A stretch of 64,000 bases of DNA. Source: Microbacterium oleivorans (GTDB lineage Bacteria > Actinomycetota > Actinomycetes > Actinomycetales > Microbacteriaceae). Under the pieces are notes generated by a model. That model was not told the origin of the DNA and did no database searches. It was given only the letters and a program-made list of their open reading frames with translations. A program made the position numbers and the translations under genes. The stretch covers positions 62,001 to 126,000 of the forward strand of contig NZ_LSTV01000004.1 in NCBI RefSeq assembly GCF_001644225.1. The letters are read 5' to 3'. Every line of letters starts with the position of its first letter. The first letter of the stretch is position 1. Below, in pieces: positions 8,733-16,857 of the stretch.

Positions 8733-8775
8733 CCAGGGAGGCGGCGGCCCGACGCCCCCGCGCGGGTACGAGAAA

Positions 8776-8803
8776 GGGCCCGCCCCGAAACGGGGGCGGG
8801 CCC
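8776..8803 (-). terminator. Terminator of the infA-rplQ ribosomal cluster
   Basis: GGGCCCGCCCC pairs with its complement over 11 bp with a 6-base loop, and on the minus strand is followed by a short T-rich run (TTTCTC). It lies 25 bases past the rplQ stop. Confidence 0.8.
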
Positions 8804-8828
8804 TCGAATTCCCTCCGGGGAGGGAGCC

Positions 8829-9398
8829 TTACTTGGCCTCGTCGGCCTTCTCGTCGTCGGACGCGACGGCGTCCTCGGCGGTGGCTTCGGCAGCAGCGCC
8901 CTCCTCGGGCGACTCGGCACCGGCGTCGGCGGCGTCCTCAGCGGGCCTCTCGACCTCGGTCTCCTCAGCAGCGGGCTCCTCGGCGGCCGGAGCAGCGGCG
9001 GCCGGAGCAGCCTTCTTCGACGACTTCGCCTTCGGCGTGACGGGCTCGAGGACGAGCTCGATCACGGCCATGGGCGCGTTGTCGCCCTTGCGGTTGCCGA
9101 CCTTCGTGATGCGGGTGTAGCCACCCTCACGCTCGGCGACCAGCGGCGCGATCTCGGCGAAGAGCTCGTGCACGACGGACTTGTCGCCGATGACCGACAG
9201 GACGCGACGGCGAGCGTGCAGGTCGCCGCGCTTGGCGAACGTCACCAGGCGCTCGGCGAACGGACGCAGGCGCTTGGCCTTGGTCTCGGTCGTGGTGATC
9301 GACTTGTGCGTGAACAGCGCGGCAGCGAGGTTCGCAAGCAGAAGACGCTCGTGGGCGGGGCCGCCACCGAGGCGGGCACCCTTCGTGGGCTTGGGCAT
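8829..9398 (-). CDS. rplQ: 50S ribosomal protein L17 with acidic C-terminal tail
   Basis: 189 residues. The first about 120 match L17 (start [20 protein letters not shown], then [18 protein letters not shown]). The remaining about 65 are an Ala/Glu-rich, low-complexity, acidic tail absent from short L17 proteins but common in actinobacteria. L17 sits near the exit tunnel of the large subunit. Last gene of the infA-rpmJ-rpsM-rpsK-rpoA-rplQ set; hairpin terminator follows. Confidence 0.97.
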   Translation of the reverse strand: MPKPTKGARLGGGPAHERLLLANLAAALFTHKSITTTETKAKRLRPFAERLVTFAKRGDLHARRRVLSVIGDKSVVHELFAEIAPLVAEREGGYTRITKVGNRKGDNAPMAVIELVLEPVTPKAKSSKKAAPAAAAPAAEEPAAEETEVERPAEDAADAGAESPEEGAAAEATAEDAVASDDEKADEAK

Positions 9399-9454
9399 GT
9401 CAATTACTCCTGGAAAGAAATTCAGTCAGTGGACCGGGGCGAACCGGAGTCCGC

Positions 9455-10444
9455 TCAGACGGTCTCGTCGTCGTAGCCGCCGTAGAAGTGCGCACCGTCG
9501 AACCCGGGGACCGAGTCCTTCAGCGACAGGCCGAGCGAGACGAGCTTGTCCTTGACCTCGTCGACCGACTTCTGACCGAAGTTGCGGATGTTCATGAGCT
9601 GCGTCTCCGAAAGGGCGACGAGCTCGGACACCGTGTTGATGCCCTCGCGCTTGAGGCAGTTGTACGAGCGGACCGACAGGTCGAGGTCCTCGATCGGCAT
9701 CGAGAGCTCGTTGGTCATGACCTCGGCGACCGGCGCGGGGCCGATCTCGATGCCCTCGGCCTCGACGTTCAGCTCGCGGGCGAGACCGAACAGCTCGACC
9801 AGCGTGCGACCGGCCGACGCGACGGCGTCGCGGGGGCTGATCGACGACTTGGTCTCGACGTCCAGGACGAGCTTGTCGAAGTCGGTGCGCTCACCGGCAC
9901 GGGTGGCGTCGACGCGGTAGCTGACCTTGAGGACGGGCGAGTAGATCGAGTCGATCGGGATCTGACCGGCCTCGGCGTACTCGTTGCGGTTCTGCGTGGC
10001 CGAGACGTAGCCGCGGCCGCGCTCGATCGTCAGCTCGAGCTCGAACTTCGCCGAGTCGTTGAGCGTCGCGATGACCAGGTCGGGGTTGTGGACCTCGACA
10101 CCCGCGGGAGCGGAGATGTCGGCGGCCGTGACCTCGCCGGCGCCCGTCTTGCGCAGGTACGCGGTGATGGGCTCGTCGCGCTCGCTGGAGACCACCAGCT
10201 GCTTGATGTTGAGGATGATCTCGGTGACATCCTCCTTGACACCCGGGACGGTGCTGAACTCGTGCAGCACGCCGTCGATGCGGATGCTGGTGACCGCGGC
10301 ACCCGGGATCGACGACAGCAGGCTGCGACGCAGCGCGTTGCCGATCGTGTAGCCGAAGCCCGGCTCGAGGGGCTCGATGACGAATCGGCTGCGGAAGTCG
10401 CCGACCTTCTCCTCGGTCAGAGTGGGACGCTGTGCAATGAGCAC
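9455..10444 (-). CDS. rpoA: DNA-directed RNA polymerase subunit alpha
   Basis: 329 residues with the N-terminal assembly domain ([20 protein letters not shown], near residue 30) and C-terminal DNA/activator-binding domain ([16 protein letters not shown], near 255; [13 protein letters not shown]), ending in an acidic, aromatic tail. Alpha dimers start assembly of the polymerase core with the beta and beta-prime genes at 37055-44469. In many bacteria rpsD lies directly upstream; here rpsK is the neighbour, with a 116-bp gap holding a hairpin. ATG with an AAAGGAACAC ribosome site. Confidence 0.98.
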   Translation of the reverse strand: MLIAQRPTLTEEKVGDFRSRFVIEPLEPGFGYTIGNALRRSLLSSIPGAAVTSIRIDGVLHEFSTVPGVKEDVTEIILNIKQLVVSSERDEPITAYLRKTGAGEVTAADISAPAGVEVHNPDLVIATLNDSAKFELELTIERGRGYVSATQNRNEYAEAGQIPIDSIYSPVLKVSYRVDATRAGERTDFDKLVLDVETKSSISPRDAVASAGRTLVELFGLARELNVEAEGIEIGPAPVAEVMTNELSMPIEDLDLSVRSYNCLKREGINTVSELVALSETQLMNIRNFGQKSVDEVKDKLVSLGLSLKDSVPGFDGAHFYGGYDDETV

Positions 10445-10513
10445 TATGTGTTCCTTTCAGTCACGTGACCGCTATATGACACGTGCAGTTGGTGAAGTGT
10501 TGAGTTGTGACCG

Positions 10514-10552
10514 GGATGCCGGGGCACGACGCACGTCGCACCCCCGGCATCC
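10514..10552 (-). terminator. Hairpin between rpsK and rpoA, possible attenuator
   Basis: GGATGCCGGGG (10514-10524) pairs with CCCCGGCATCC (10542-10552), 11 bp, 17-base loop, directly after the rpsK stop. No T-run follows on the minus strand, so it may partly terminate or act as an mRNA-processing or stability element ahead of rpoA. It occupies the place where rpsD is found in other actinobacteria. Confidence 0.55.
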
Positions 10553-10560
10553 GTCGAGGA

Positions 10561-10959
10561 TCAGACGCGGCGGCGCTTCGGGGGGCGGCAGCCGTTGTGG
10601 GCCTGAGGCGTGACGTCCTGGATCGAACCGACCTCGAGGCCGGCGGCCGTCAGCGAACGGATCGCGGTCTCGCGGCCCGAGCCGGGGCCCTTGACGAAGA
10701 CGTCGACCTTCTTGACGCCGTGCTCCTGCGCCTGACGCGCAGCGGACTCGGCGGCCATACCGGCGGCGTACGGGGTCGACTTGCGCGAGCCCTTGAAGCC
10801 GACGCCACCCGAGGAGGCCCAGCTGATGACCGCACCCGAGGGGTCGGTGATCGAAACGATCGTGTTGTTGAACGTCGACTTGATGTGGGCCTGGCCCAGC
10901 GCGATGTTCTTCTTCTCCTTGCGGCGCGGCTTGCGCGCAGCGGACTTGGCCTGTGCCAT
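10561..10959 (-). CDS. rpsK: 30S ribosomal protein S11
   Basis: 132 residues, full length. Family features: basic N-terminus ([14 protein letters not shown]), [32 protein letters not shown] and the C-terminal end [18 protein letters not shown]. It lies on the platform of the small subunit near the E site. Starts 34 bp past the rpsM stop. Confidence 0.98.
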   Translation of the reverse strand: MAQAKSAARKPRRKEKKNIALGQAHIKSTFNNTIVSITDPSGAVISWASSGGVGFKGSRKSTPYAAGMAAESAARQAQEHGVKKVDVFVKGPGSGRETAIRSLTAAGLEVGSIQDVTPQAHNGCRPPKRRRV

Positions 10960-10993
10960 GTGAGTGTTCTCCTAAACCTGTGGCGGCCGCGCT

Positions 10994-11368
10994 TTAGCGC
11001 GCCTTCTTCTTGCCGGCGACGGTGCGCTTGGGACCCTTGCGGGTACGCGCGTTGGTCTTCGTGCGCTGGCCGCGCACGGGCAGGCCGCGACGGTGGCGGA
11101 TACCCTCGTACGAGCCGATCTCGACCTTGCGGCGGATGTCTGCGGCGACCTCGCGGCGCAGGTCACCCTCCACCTTGTAAGTGCCTTCGATGTGGTCGCG
11201 GAGAGCGACCAGCTGGTCGTCGGTGAGGTCCTTGACGCGGATCGACTCGTCGATGCCGGTCGAGCTGAGGATCTCGACGGAGCGGGTACGGCCGATGCCG
11301 TAGATGTAGGTGAGGGCGATCACCACGCGCTTGTCGCGCGGGATGTCAACGCCGGCAAGACGTGCCAT
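10994..11368 (-). CDS. rpsM: 30S ribosomal protein S13
   Basis: 124 residues, full length. N-terminal [14 protein letters not shown], the IYGIGRTRS helix and the basic C-terminal tail ([18 protein letters not shown]), which reaches the P-site tRNA. Start ATG with AGGAGACATCGC upstream. A 147-bp gap to rpmJ has a folded leader (see 11402-11463). Confidence 0.98.
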   Translation of the reverse strand: MARLAGVDIPRDKRVVIALTYIYGIGRTRSVEILSSTGIDESIRVKDLTDDQLVALRDHIEGTYKVEGDLRREVAADIRRKVEIGSYEGIRHRRGLPVRGQRTKTNARTRKGPKRTVAGKKKAR

Positions 11369-11401
11369 GCGATGTCTCCTAGGAGTAAGTGGAGGTGTGG
11401 A

Positions 11402-11463
11402 GCAGGATCGGTGCCCGGGCCTCCGACCCGAGGTGTCCCCCGCTGAGCGGGTTCTGATCCTGC
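11402..11463 (-). promoter_or_regulatory. Structured leader ahead of rpsM
   Basis: GCAGGATC at 11402-11409 pairs with GATCCTGC at 11456-11463, enclosing smaller GC-rich stems; a separate 8-bp hairpin with a GG loop lies at 11493-11510 just past rpmJ. Together they fold most of the rpmJ-rpsM gap. Ribosomal-protein autoregulation or attenuation is a possibility; the sequence alone shows only the pairing. Confidence 0.4.
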
Positions 11464-11516
11464 CGAGATGTGTTCAGTTGTGAGCCTGCGAGGCCGCGCC
11501 GGGGCGCGGCATCCCA

Positions 11517-11633
11517 TCAGCCCTGGCGCTGCTTGTGACGCGGGTTCGACTTGCAGATGACCATGACGCGACCGTGGCGGCGGATGACCTTGCAGTGGTC
11601 GCAGATGGGCTTGACGGAGGGGTTGACCTTCAT
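11517..11633 (-). CDS. rpmJ: 50S ribosomal protein L36
   Basis: 38 residues: [19 protein letters not shown] then a Val/Met core and [12 protein letters not shown]. Zinc-ribbon form, with ligands Cys11, Cys14 and Cys27 plus His33. Found by translating the minus strand between infA and rpsM. The usual infA-rpmJ-rpsM order supports it. Confidence 0.97.
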   Translation of the reverse strand: MKVNPSVKPICDHCKVIRRHGRVMVICKSNPRHKQRQG

Positions 11634-11699
11634 GATTTTCCTGATTCGCTGTCTTCGCCGACGCACACGGGTGTGCGGGGCGTTACTTCTCGACCGGTC

Positions 11700-11921
11700 T
11701 CAGCGGTAGCGGTAGACGATGCGACCGCGCGTGAGGTCGTAAGGCGAGAGCTCCACGACGACACGGTCTTCGGGGATGATGCGGATGTAGTTCTGCCGCA
11801 TCTTTCCGGAGATCGTGGCCAGGACCTTGTGACCGTTGCTCAGCTCGACGCGGAACATCGCGTTCGGCAGAGCCTCGGAGATCACACCCTCGATCTCGAT
11901 GACACCGTCTTTCTTCGCCAT
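11700..11921 (-). CDS. infA: Translation initiation factor IF-1
   Basis: 73 residues from the ATG at 11921: [20 protein letters not shown], then [20 protein letters not shown] and the end GRIVYRYR. Single OB-fold that blocks the A site during initiation. The length and N-terminus match the family; an upstream in-frame ATG would add an unrelated 25 residues and is rejected. First gene of this cluster. Confidence 0.98.
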   Translation of the reverse strand: MAKKDGVIEIEGVISEALPNAMFRVELSNGHKVLATISGKMRQNYIRIIPEDRVVVELSPYDLTRGRIVYRYR

Positions 11922-12262
11922 ACGCTCGCTTACAGTTGGCAGACCGGTCGGTCTGCGGTGAGTGGGGATTGTGGTGACACGCCGAAACAGGCGCAACGCA
12001 CCAAAGATTTAGTGTACGTGATATCGGGGCGACCCGCCACTCGGCGTGTCGCCGCCGCGCGCTCAGCCCGCGATTGTTCTTCGCCGAGTCACCATCCACG
12101 TGCCGATTCACCATCCGATGGCACGCATCTCGCTGGTGATTCGACGCAGCGATGGTGATTCGACGCGCCCACGGCTTCCTGCACAGCCCGATGAATGCCG
12201 CGGACGTCCCCCGACGGCTGTTCCGCATGGCGCGGGCTTCGACGGGAGGCGAGGGTGGGCGG
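11922..12262. promoter_or_regulatory. Intergenic region: infA upstream sequence and left copy of the palindromic repeat
   Basis: Divergent region of about 340 bp. On the minus strand TACACT (revcomp of 12011-12016) may be the infA -10; no convincing -35 lies 16-18 bases before it. The part 12084-12165 is the nested palindrome described separately. A GGAGGCGAGGG ribosome site precedes the plus-strand gene at 12263. Confidence 0.35.
12084..12165. repeat. Nested palindromic repeat, left copy
   Basis: Four 9-12-base arms share one axis (sum of paired positions 24247): CGAGTCACCATC from 12085 pairs with GATGGTGATTCG ending 12162, and CGATTCACC (12104-12112) pairs with GGTGATTCG (12135-12143). The right copy at 13217-13297 has the same arms, spacing and total length, with substitutions that keep the pairing. 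Absence of target duplications and of a transposase argues for a REP/BIME-like unit. Confidence 0.75.
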
Positions 12263-13291
12263 ATGGACTTCGACGACGCCGCGTCCCGGATCGAGACGCG
12301 TCCCGCGCTCCTCCGAGCGGGGATGACCCGCCGCGACATCGCGACGCTGAGCCACGGAGATCTTCGGAAGCTCGCTCGGGGCGCGTTCGTCGCATCGGAG
12401 ACGTGGGATGCGGCGTGGCCCGCCGAACGCCATCTCCTGCAGGTGGCGGCCTATGAGCAGCGCCGGCGCGGCGGCGTCGTCTACTCCCACCTGACCGCTG
12501 CGCTGCTGCACGGACTGCCTCTCTGGGGCGCCCCGCCGACGCACGTGCACGTCTCCGACACGCAGCACAACGGGGCGGTCTCACGAGGTGCAACATACGT
12601 GTCCCGCCATCGATGCGCCGTACCCGACGTCGACGTGGTCTCATCGGGTGGCATCGTCCTCACCGCGCCCGCGCGCACCGTCGCGGACGTGCTGCGGACG
12701 ACGCCCCGCGAGACCGCGATCGCAATAGCGGATGCCGCGCTCCGCGCGGTCGCGTGGGACGCTCGGCAGCGGCTCTACGACGCCGATGCAGCCGAATATC
12801 TCCGCGCCGAGATCGCGCGACGGTTGGCCACAGGCGCTCGCGGGGTACGGCAGGCGCGCGAACTCCTGGAGCTCGCCGTCGGGCGCTCGGAGTCCGCGGG
12901 AGAAAGTGTGAGCCGCTTGCGCCTGCACGACCTGGGATTCCGGCGGATCAGGCTTCAGGTGCCGGTGGGGCCCTACTTCGTCGACTTCGGCCTCGATGAC
13001 GCCGCGGTGTGGGGCGAGTACGACGGCGAGGTGAAGTACCGCGACCTCGCCATGCGGCACGGGCGGGCCCTGGAGGATGTCCTGCGCGCGGAGAAGGAGC
13101 GGGAGGACTGGATTCGAGGGCTGACAGGGCGTCGCGTCATCCGCTGGACGACCGCCGACATCCGCTCCCCCGGCGGTCTGCGCTCGAAGCTCTACCGGTT
13201 CGACGTGTTCCCCACCCCGAATCACCGCCGAAACGCCGAATCACCACCCGAAGGCGCGCATTCGGGTGGTGACGGGGCAACCGAGTGGTGA
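12263..13291 (+). CDS. AbiEi-like winged-helix protein with DUF559/Vsr-like nuclease-type C-terminal domain
   Basis: 342 residues from the ATG at 12263 (ribosome site GAGGGTGGGC). The N-terminus (LLRAGMTRRDIATLSHGDLRKLARGAFV) resembles the AbiEi-type antitoxin winged helix; the middle YSHLTAALLHGLPLW is typical of this actinobacterial family. The C-terminal part has ESAGESVSRLRLHDLGF, VDFGLDD and EYDGEVKY, a spaced E/D/ExK set like DUF559 or Vsr-fold PD-(D/E)xK nucleases. No AbiEii nucleotidyltransferase toxin lies beside it, so a true type IV toxin-antitoxin pair is not shown. The last about 24 residues and the stop are encoded by the right copy of the flanking palindrome. Function unproven. 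Confidence 0.68.
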   Translation: MDFDDAASRIETRPALLRAGMTRRDIATLSHGDLRKLARGAFVASETWDAAWPAERHLLQVAAYEQRRRGGVVYSHLTAALLHGLPLWGAPPTHVHVSDTQHNGAVSRGATYVSRHRCAVPDVDVVSSGGIVLTAPARTVADVLRTTPRETAIAIADAALRAVAWDARQRLYDADAAEYLRAEIARRLATGARGVRQARELLELAVGRSESAGESVSRLRLHDLGFRRIRLQVPVGPYFVDFGLDDAAVWGEYDGEVKYRDLAMRHGRALEDVLRAEKEREDWIRGLTGRRVIRWTTADIRSPGGLRSKLYRFDVFPTPNHRRNAESPPEGAHSGGDGATEW

Positions 13292-13297
13292 CTCGGC
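13217..13297. repeat. Nested palindromic repeat, right copy, overlapping the AbiEi-like gene end
   Basis: CGAATCACC (13218-13226) pairs with GGTGACTCG (13287-13295), and CGAATCACC (13237-13245) pairs with GGTGACGGG (13268-13276), the latter imperfectly; both share one axis (sum 26513). Layout is the same as the left copy, 1.1 kb away. The gene stop TGA is at 13289-13291, inside the last arm. Confidence 0.75.
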
Positions 13298-13317
13298 GAG
13301 TAAGCGCCGCTTCGCGC

Positions 13318-13995
13318 TCAGCGAGCGGACAGTCGCGAGAGGATGTCGGCCTGCGGGTCGTACGTGACCGGGACGACCTCGTCGTTCACGACGAGCGTCG
13401 GTGTCCCGGTGGCGCCTTCGGGCAGCTCCTGCGACTGGGCGAAGCTCTTGTACTCGTGGTCCTTGATCGACTTCTCGAGCTCGGCGGTCACGTTCACGCC
13501 GGCATCCTTCGCGATCTGGATGAGCTCGTCGTCGGTCAGGCCCGGCGTCTGCTCCTGGGGCCGCTTGTCCCAGAGCGCACGGAAGAAGGCGTAGGCGTTG
13601 TCGGGGTCGGCTTCGGCCACGGCGTACATGGCGGATGCCGCACGGCTTGAGTACTCGGTGCCCTGCGACAGCCGGTCGAGGATCGTGACCGGGTGCACCT
13701 CGAGGGTGATGCTGCCGTCGTCGACGAGGCCCGAGATCGTCTTGCCCTCGGCCTCCTCGAACTGGCCGCAGTACGGGCACATGAAGTCCACGTACGTGGC
13801 GACGGTGTCGGGCCCGTCGCCGAAGGTGATCGCACCGGTCTCGCGGTTGATGCCGCTGGCCTGCGGGACCGGTCCGGGGTCCGACGCCTGCGAGTTCAGC
13901 ACAGCGACAACGGCGACGACACCCACCAGGACCGCCACCACCGCGACGCTGATCCAGATCGCGAACCAGTTGGTCTTACCCGTGGCCGTCGCCAT
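13318..13995 (-). CDS. Membrane-anchored DsbA-family thioredoxin-fold protein
   Basis: 225 residues from the ATG at 13995 (AGGAGG eight bases before). Residues 10-34 are a single membrane anchor; the outside part has a thioredoxin fold with CPYC at 73-76 (TYVDFMCPYCGQFE) and a cis-Pro loop (GATGTPTLVVND). This matches actinobacterial DsbA/MdbA-like oxidoreductases that form or rearrange disulfides in secreted proteins. It follows map by 13 bp on the same strand, so it may be the last gene of the secY-adk-map transcript. That fits a role in handling exported proteins. Confidence 0.85.
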   Translation of the reverse strand: MATATGKTNWFAIWISVAVVAVLVGVVAVVAVLNSQASDPGPVPQASGINRETGAITFGDGPDTVATYVDFMCPYCGQFEEAEGKTISGLVDDGSITLEVHPVTILDRLSQGTEYSSRAASAMYAVAEADPDNAYAFFRALWDKRPQEQTPGLTDDELIQIAKDAGVNVTAELEKSIKDHEYKSFAQSQELPEGATGTPTLVVNDEVVPVTYDPQADILSRLSAR

Positions 13996-14008
13996 GTGCG
14001 TGTCCTCC

Positions 14009-14842
14009 TCAGGAGATGGGGGTGGGGGTGATGCCGAAGGCCGCGAGTCCCGCGGCACCGCCGTCGGGGGCCGTCAGCACCCAGACACCTCCATCGTGCA
14101 CCGCGACGCTATGTTCCCAATGAGAGCCGTCCTGGCCGTCGACCGTGCTGACGGTCCAGTCGTCGTCCTCGACGAGGGTCGCTTCGTCCCCCGCGACGAT
14201 CATGGGCTCGATCGCGACGCACAGCCCCGGCCGCACCTCGGGTCCGAGGTCGGCGACGCGGTAGTTGAAGACCGTCGGGCCCTCGTGCATCTTGCGGCCG
14301 ATCCCGTGTCCGACGTAATCGCGGAGGATGCCGTAGCCCTCCCCCGACGCCTCGACGTAGGACTGCACGGCGTCGCCGATCTCGCCGACGCGCGAGGCCG
14401 AGGCGAGCGCGGCGATGCCGGCCCACAGCGAGCCCTCGGTCACGTCCGACAGTCGCTGACGACGTTCGACGAGCTCGGGACGGTCCGGGTCGGGCACGAC
14501 GATCGTGATCGCCGAGTCCCCGTTCCACCCTTCGAACTGCGCGCCGCAGTCGATCGAGACGATGTCCCCCGGCTGCAGGACCCGATCACCCGGGATGCCG
14601 TGGACGACCTCCTGGTTGACCGAGATGCACGTCGTGTGGTGGTAGCCGCGGACCAGCTGGAAGTTCGATTCCGCCCCGCGGGCGAGGATCGTGCGCTCGG
14701 CGATGGCATCGAGCTCCGCGGTCGTCGCACCCGCGCGAACCGCCGGACGCACGGCATCCAATGCCGCCGCGGTGATGAGACCCGGTTCGACCATTGCGCG
14801 CAGCTGCGCGGGCGTCTTGTAGATGGAGCGGCGGAAGACCAT
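14009..14842 (-). CDS. map: Methionine aminopeptidase, type I
   Basis: 277 residues. Removes the N-terminal Met from new proteins using two metal ions. All five metal ligands are visible: Asp98 (SIDCGA), Asp109 (NGDSAI), His179 (GHGIG), Glu212 (IEPM) and Glu243 (HWEHSVAV). Substrate His is in YHHTTCISVN. The start overlaps the adk stop as TGATG. Many actinobacteria carry a second map gene elsewhere. Confidence 0.96.
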   Translation of the reverse strand: MVFRRSIYKTPAQLRAMVEPGLITAAALDAVRPAVRAGATTAELDAIAERTILARGAESNFQLVRGYHHTTCISVNQEVVHGIPGDRVLQPGDIVSIDCGAQFEGWNGDSAITIVVPDPDRPELVERRQRLSDVTEGSLWAGIAALASASRVGEIGDAVQSYVEASGEGYGILRDYVGHGIGRKMHEGPTVFNYRVADLGPEVRPGLCVAIEPMIVAGDEATLVEDDDWTVSTVDGQDGSHWEHSVAVHDGGVWVLTAPDGGAAGLAAFGITPTPIS

Positions 14843-15435
14843 CAGGCGGTGATGCCGCGTGCCGCGAGGGCCGCCGTGATGCGCTCGGTGATCTCGTCGA
14901 GCGACCCGACGCCGTCGATCTCGTCGACGATGCCGCGCTCGCGGTACACGTCGAGGATCGGTGCGGTCTCGGACTCGTAGATCGACAGGCGCTTCGCGAT
15001 CGACTCCTCGTTGTCGTCGGCGCGGCCCTGCTCGGCCGCACGACGCGAGAGGCGGGCGATCGACTCGTCCCGCGGCACCGAGAGCTCGATGACCGCGGTG
15101 AGCGGTTCGCCCCGCTGCTCGAGGAAGCCGTCGAGGTGGCCGACCTGGGTCAGGTTGCGCGGGTAGCCGTCCAGCAGGAAGCCGTGCGCGGCATCCTGCT
15201 GCGACAGTCGGTCGCGGACGATCTCGCTCGTCAGCTCGTCGGGGACGAGCTCGCCGGCGTCGATGATCGCCTTCACCTTGAGCCCGAGGTCCGTGCCGTC
15301 CTTGACGTTCGCGCGGAAGACGTCGCCGGTCGAGACGGTGGGGATGCCGAGCCGTTCGGCGATGCGGGCCCCCTGCGTCCCCTTGCCCGAGCCCTGCGGG
15401 CCGATGATCAGGAGGCGGGCGGGGGTCTGCGTCAT
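14842..15435 (-). CDS. adk: Adenylate kinase
   Basis: 197 residues from the ATG at 15435. Interconverts ATP + AMP with 2 ADP. Walker A GPQGSGKGT is at residues 11-19, followed by the AMP-binding segment (STGDVFRANVKDGT) and DGYPRN. The lid is short (RRAAEQGRADDNEES) and lacks the four-Cys zinc domain of Gram-positive forms. The start overlaps the secY stop by ATGA, so the two are translationally coupled. Confidence 0.97.
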   Translation of the reverse strand: MTQTPARLLIIGPQGSGKGTQGARIAERLGIPTVSTGDVFRANVKDGTDLGLKVKAIIDAGELVPDELTSEIVRDRLSQQDAAHGFLLDGYPRNLTQVGHLDGFLEQRGEPLTAVIELSVPRDESIARLSRRAAEQGRADDNEESIAKRLSIYESETAPILDVYRERGIVDEIDGVGSLDEITERITAALAARGITA

Positions 15436-16757
15436 CGGAGGAGTCCTTCGTAGTGGCGCTGCTGGAGCTGGGCGTCGATCTGCTTCACCGTCTCGAGACC
15501 GACACCGACGATGATGAGGATCGACGCGCCACCGAACGGGAAGTTCTGGTTGGCGCCCACCGTCGCGAGGGCCAGGAGCGGGAGCAGGGCGATGAGGCCC
15601 AGGTAGATGGAACCCGGCAGGGTGATGCGGGTGAGGACGTAGTCGAGGTACTCCGCCGTGGGACGGCCCGCACGGATGCCGGGGATGAACCCGCCGTACT
15701 TCTTCATGTTGTCTGCGACCTCGACCGGGTTGAACGTGATCGCGACGTAGAAGTAGGTGAAGCCGATGATGAGCAGGAAGTACACCGCCATGTAGAGCGG
15801 GTGGTCGCCGTTGACGAAGTTCGCCTGGATCCACGACACCCAGCCGGGCACGCTGCCGTCCGCAGCGGGGTTCGCGTTGAACTGCGCGATGAGGGCCGGG
15901 ATGTACAGCAGCGACGACGCGAAGATGACGGGCACGACGCCGGCCATGTTGACCTTGATCGGGATGTACGTGTTGCTGCCGCCGAGCGTCCGGCGCCCGA
16001 CCATGCGCTTCGCGTACTGGACCGGGATGCGGCGCTGCGACTGCTCGACGAACACGACCAGCGCAACGGTCGCGATGCCGACGGCCAGGACGAGCAGGAA
16101 GATCTCGAAGCTGCGGGCGACCGCGATGCTCCACAGCGCCGACGGGAAGGTCGCCGCGATCGAGGTGAAGATGAGGAGCGACATACCGTTGCCGATGCCG
16201 CGCTCGGTGACGAGCTCGGCCATCCACATGATGAGGCCGGTGCCGGCGGTCAGTGTGACGATCATGAGCAGCTGCGCCCACCAGGCCTCGTCGGTGAGGA
16301 GCTGCTGGCACTCGGCCACGCCGGTGATGCCGAAGAGCTGACCCGAGCGGGCGACGGTGACGAGTGTGGTCGACTGCAGCAGCGCCAGCGCGATCGTCAG
16401 GTAGCGGGTGTACTGGGTGAGCTTGGCCTGGCCGGCCTGGCCCTCCTTGTACAGGGTCTCGAAGTGCGGGATCACCACGCGGAGAAGCTGCACGATGATC
16501 GTGCCGGTGATGTAGGGCATCACGCCGAGCGCGAAGATCGACAGCTGCAGCAGCGCGCCGCCCGAGAAGAGGTTCACGAGCGAGAGCAGGCCCTCGGTCG
16601 ACCCGGACTGGTCGAGGCAGGTCTTCACGTTCGGGAAGTCCACGAACGGAGCCGGGATGTGCGCGCCGAACCGGTAGATGGCGATGATGCCGAGCGTGAA
16701 ACCGATCTTCCGACGGAGATCCGGAGTGCGGAAGACCCGCGCGATGGCGCTGAACAA
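15432..16757 (-). CDS. secY: Protein translocase channel subunit SecY
   Basis: 441 residues with ten membrane segments, starting MFSAIARVFRTPDLRRKI. Family marks include FSGGALLQLSIFALGVMPYI, GIGNGMSLLIF, and the cytoplasmic loop QSQRRIPVQYAKRMVGRR; the C-terminal loop has IPGIRAGRPTAEYLD. SecYEG exports unfolded proteins, including the lipoproteins in this window. A hairpin separates it from rplO, and no promoter is obvious in that 100-bp gap. Ribosome site GGAGG lies before the ATG. Confidence 0.97.
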   Translation of the reverse strand: MFSAIARVFRTPDLRRKIGFTLGIIAIYRFGAHIPAPFVDFPNVKTCLDQSGSTEGLLSLVNLFSGGALLQLSIFALGVMPYITGTIIVQLLRVVIPHFETLYKEGQAGQAKLTQYTRYLTIALALLQSTTLVTVARSGQLFGITGVAECQQLLTDEAWWAQLLMIVTLTAGTGLIMWMAELVTERGIGNGMSLLIFTSIAATFPSALWSIAVARSFEIFLLVLAVGIATVALVVFVEQSQRRIPVQYAKRMVGRRTLGGSNTYIPIKVNMAGVVPVIFASSLLYIPALIAQFNANPAADGSVPGWVSWIQANFVNGDHPLYMAVYFLLIIGFTYFYVAITFNPVEVADNMKKYGGFIPGIRAGRPTAEYLDYVLTRITLPGSIYLGLIALLPLLALATVGANQNFPFGGASILIIVGVGLETVKQIDAQLQQRHYEGLLR

Positions 16758-16819
16758 AGGGATTTCCTCCAGTGGGATGCCGGGCGCGCCGGAGCACGCC
16801 GCATTCCAACATACGGCAA

Positions 16820-16849
16820 CAGGGGCCGGAGGTTATCCTCCGGCCCCTG
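16820..16849 (-). terminator. Hairpin between rplO and secY
   Basis: CAGGGGCCGGAGG (16820-16832) pairs with its complement (16837-16849), 13 bp with loop TTAT, directly after the rplO stop. There is no T-run, so it may only partly stop transcription from the spc operon into secY. Confidence 0.65.
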
Positions 16850-16857
16850 GCACGTGA

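Noticed and set aside
12263-13291. Complete type IV AbiE toxin-antitoxin system
   Set aside because: No nucleotidyltransferase toxin gene lies on either side.
14842-16812. 656-codon minus-strand frame that runs through secY out of frame and into adk
   Set aside because: Only its last 197 codons are real (adk); the rest is an out-of-frame reading of secY, and not a fusion protein.
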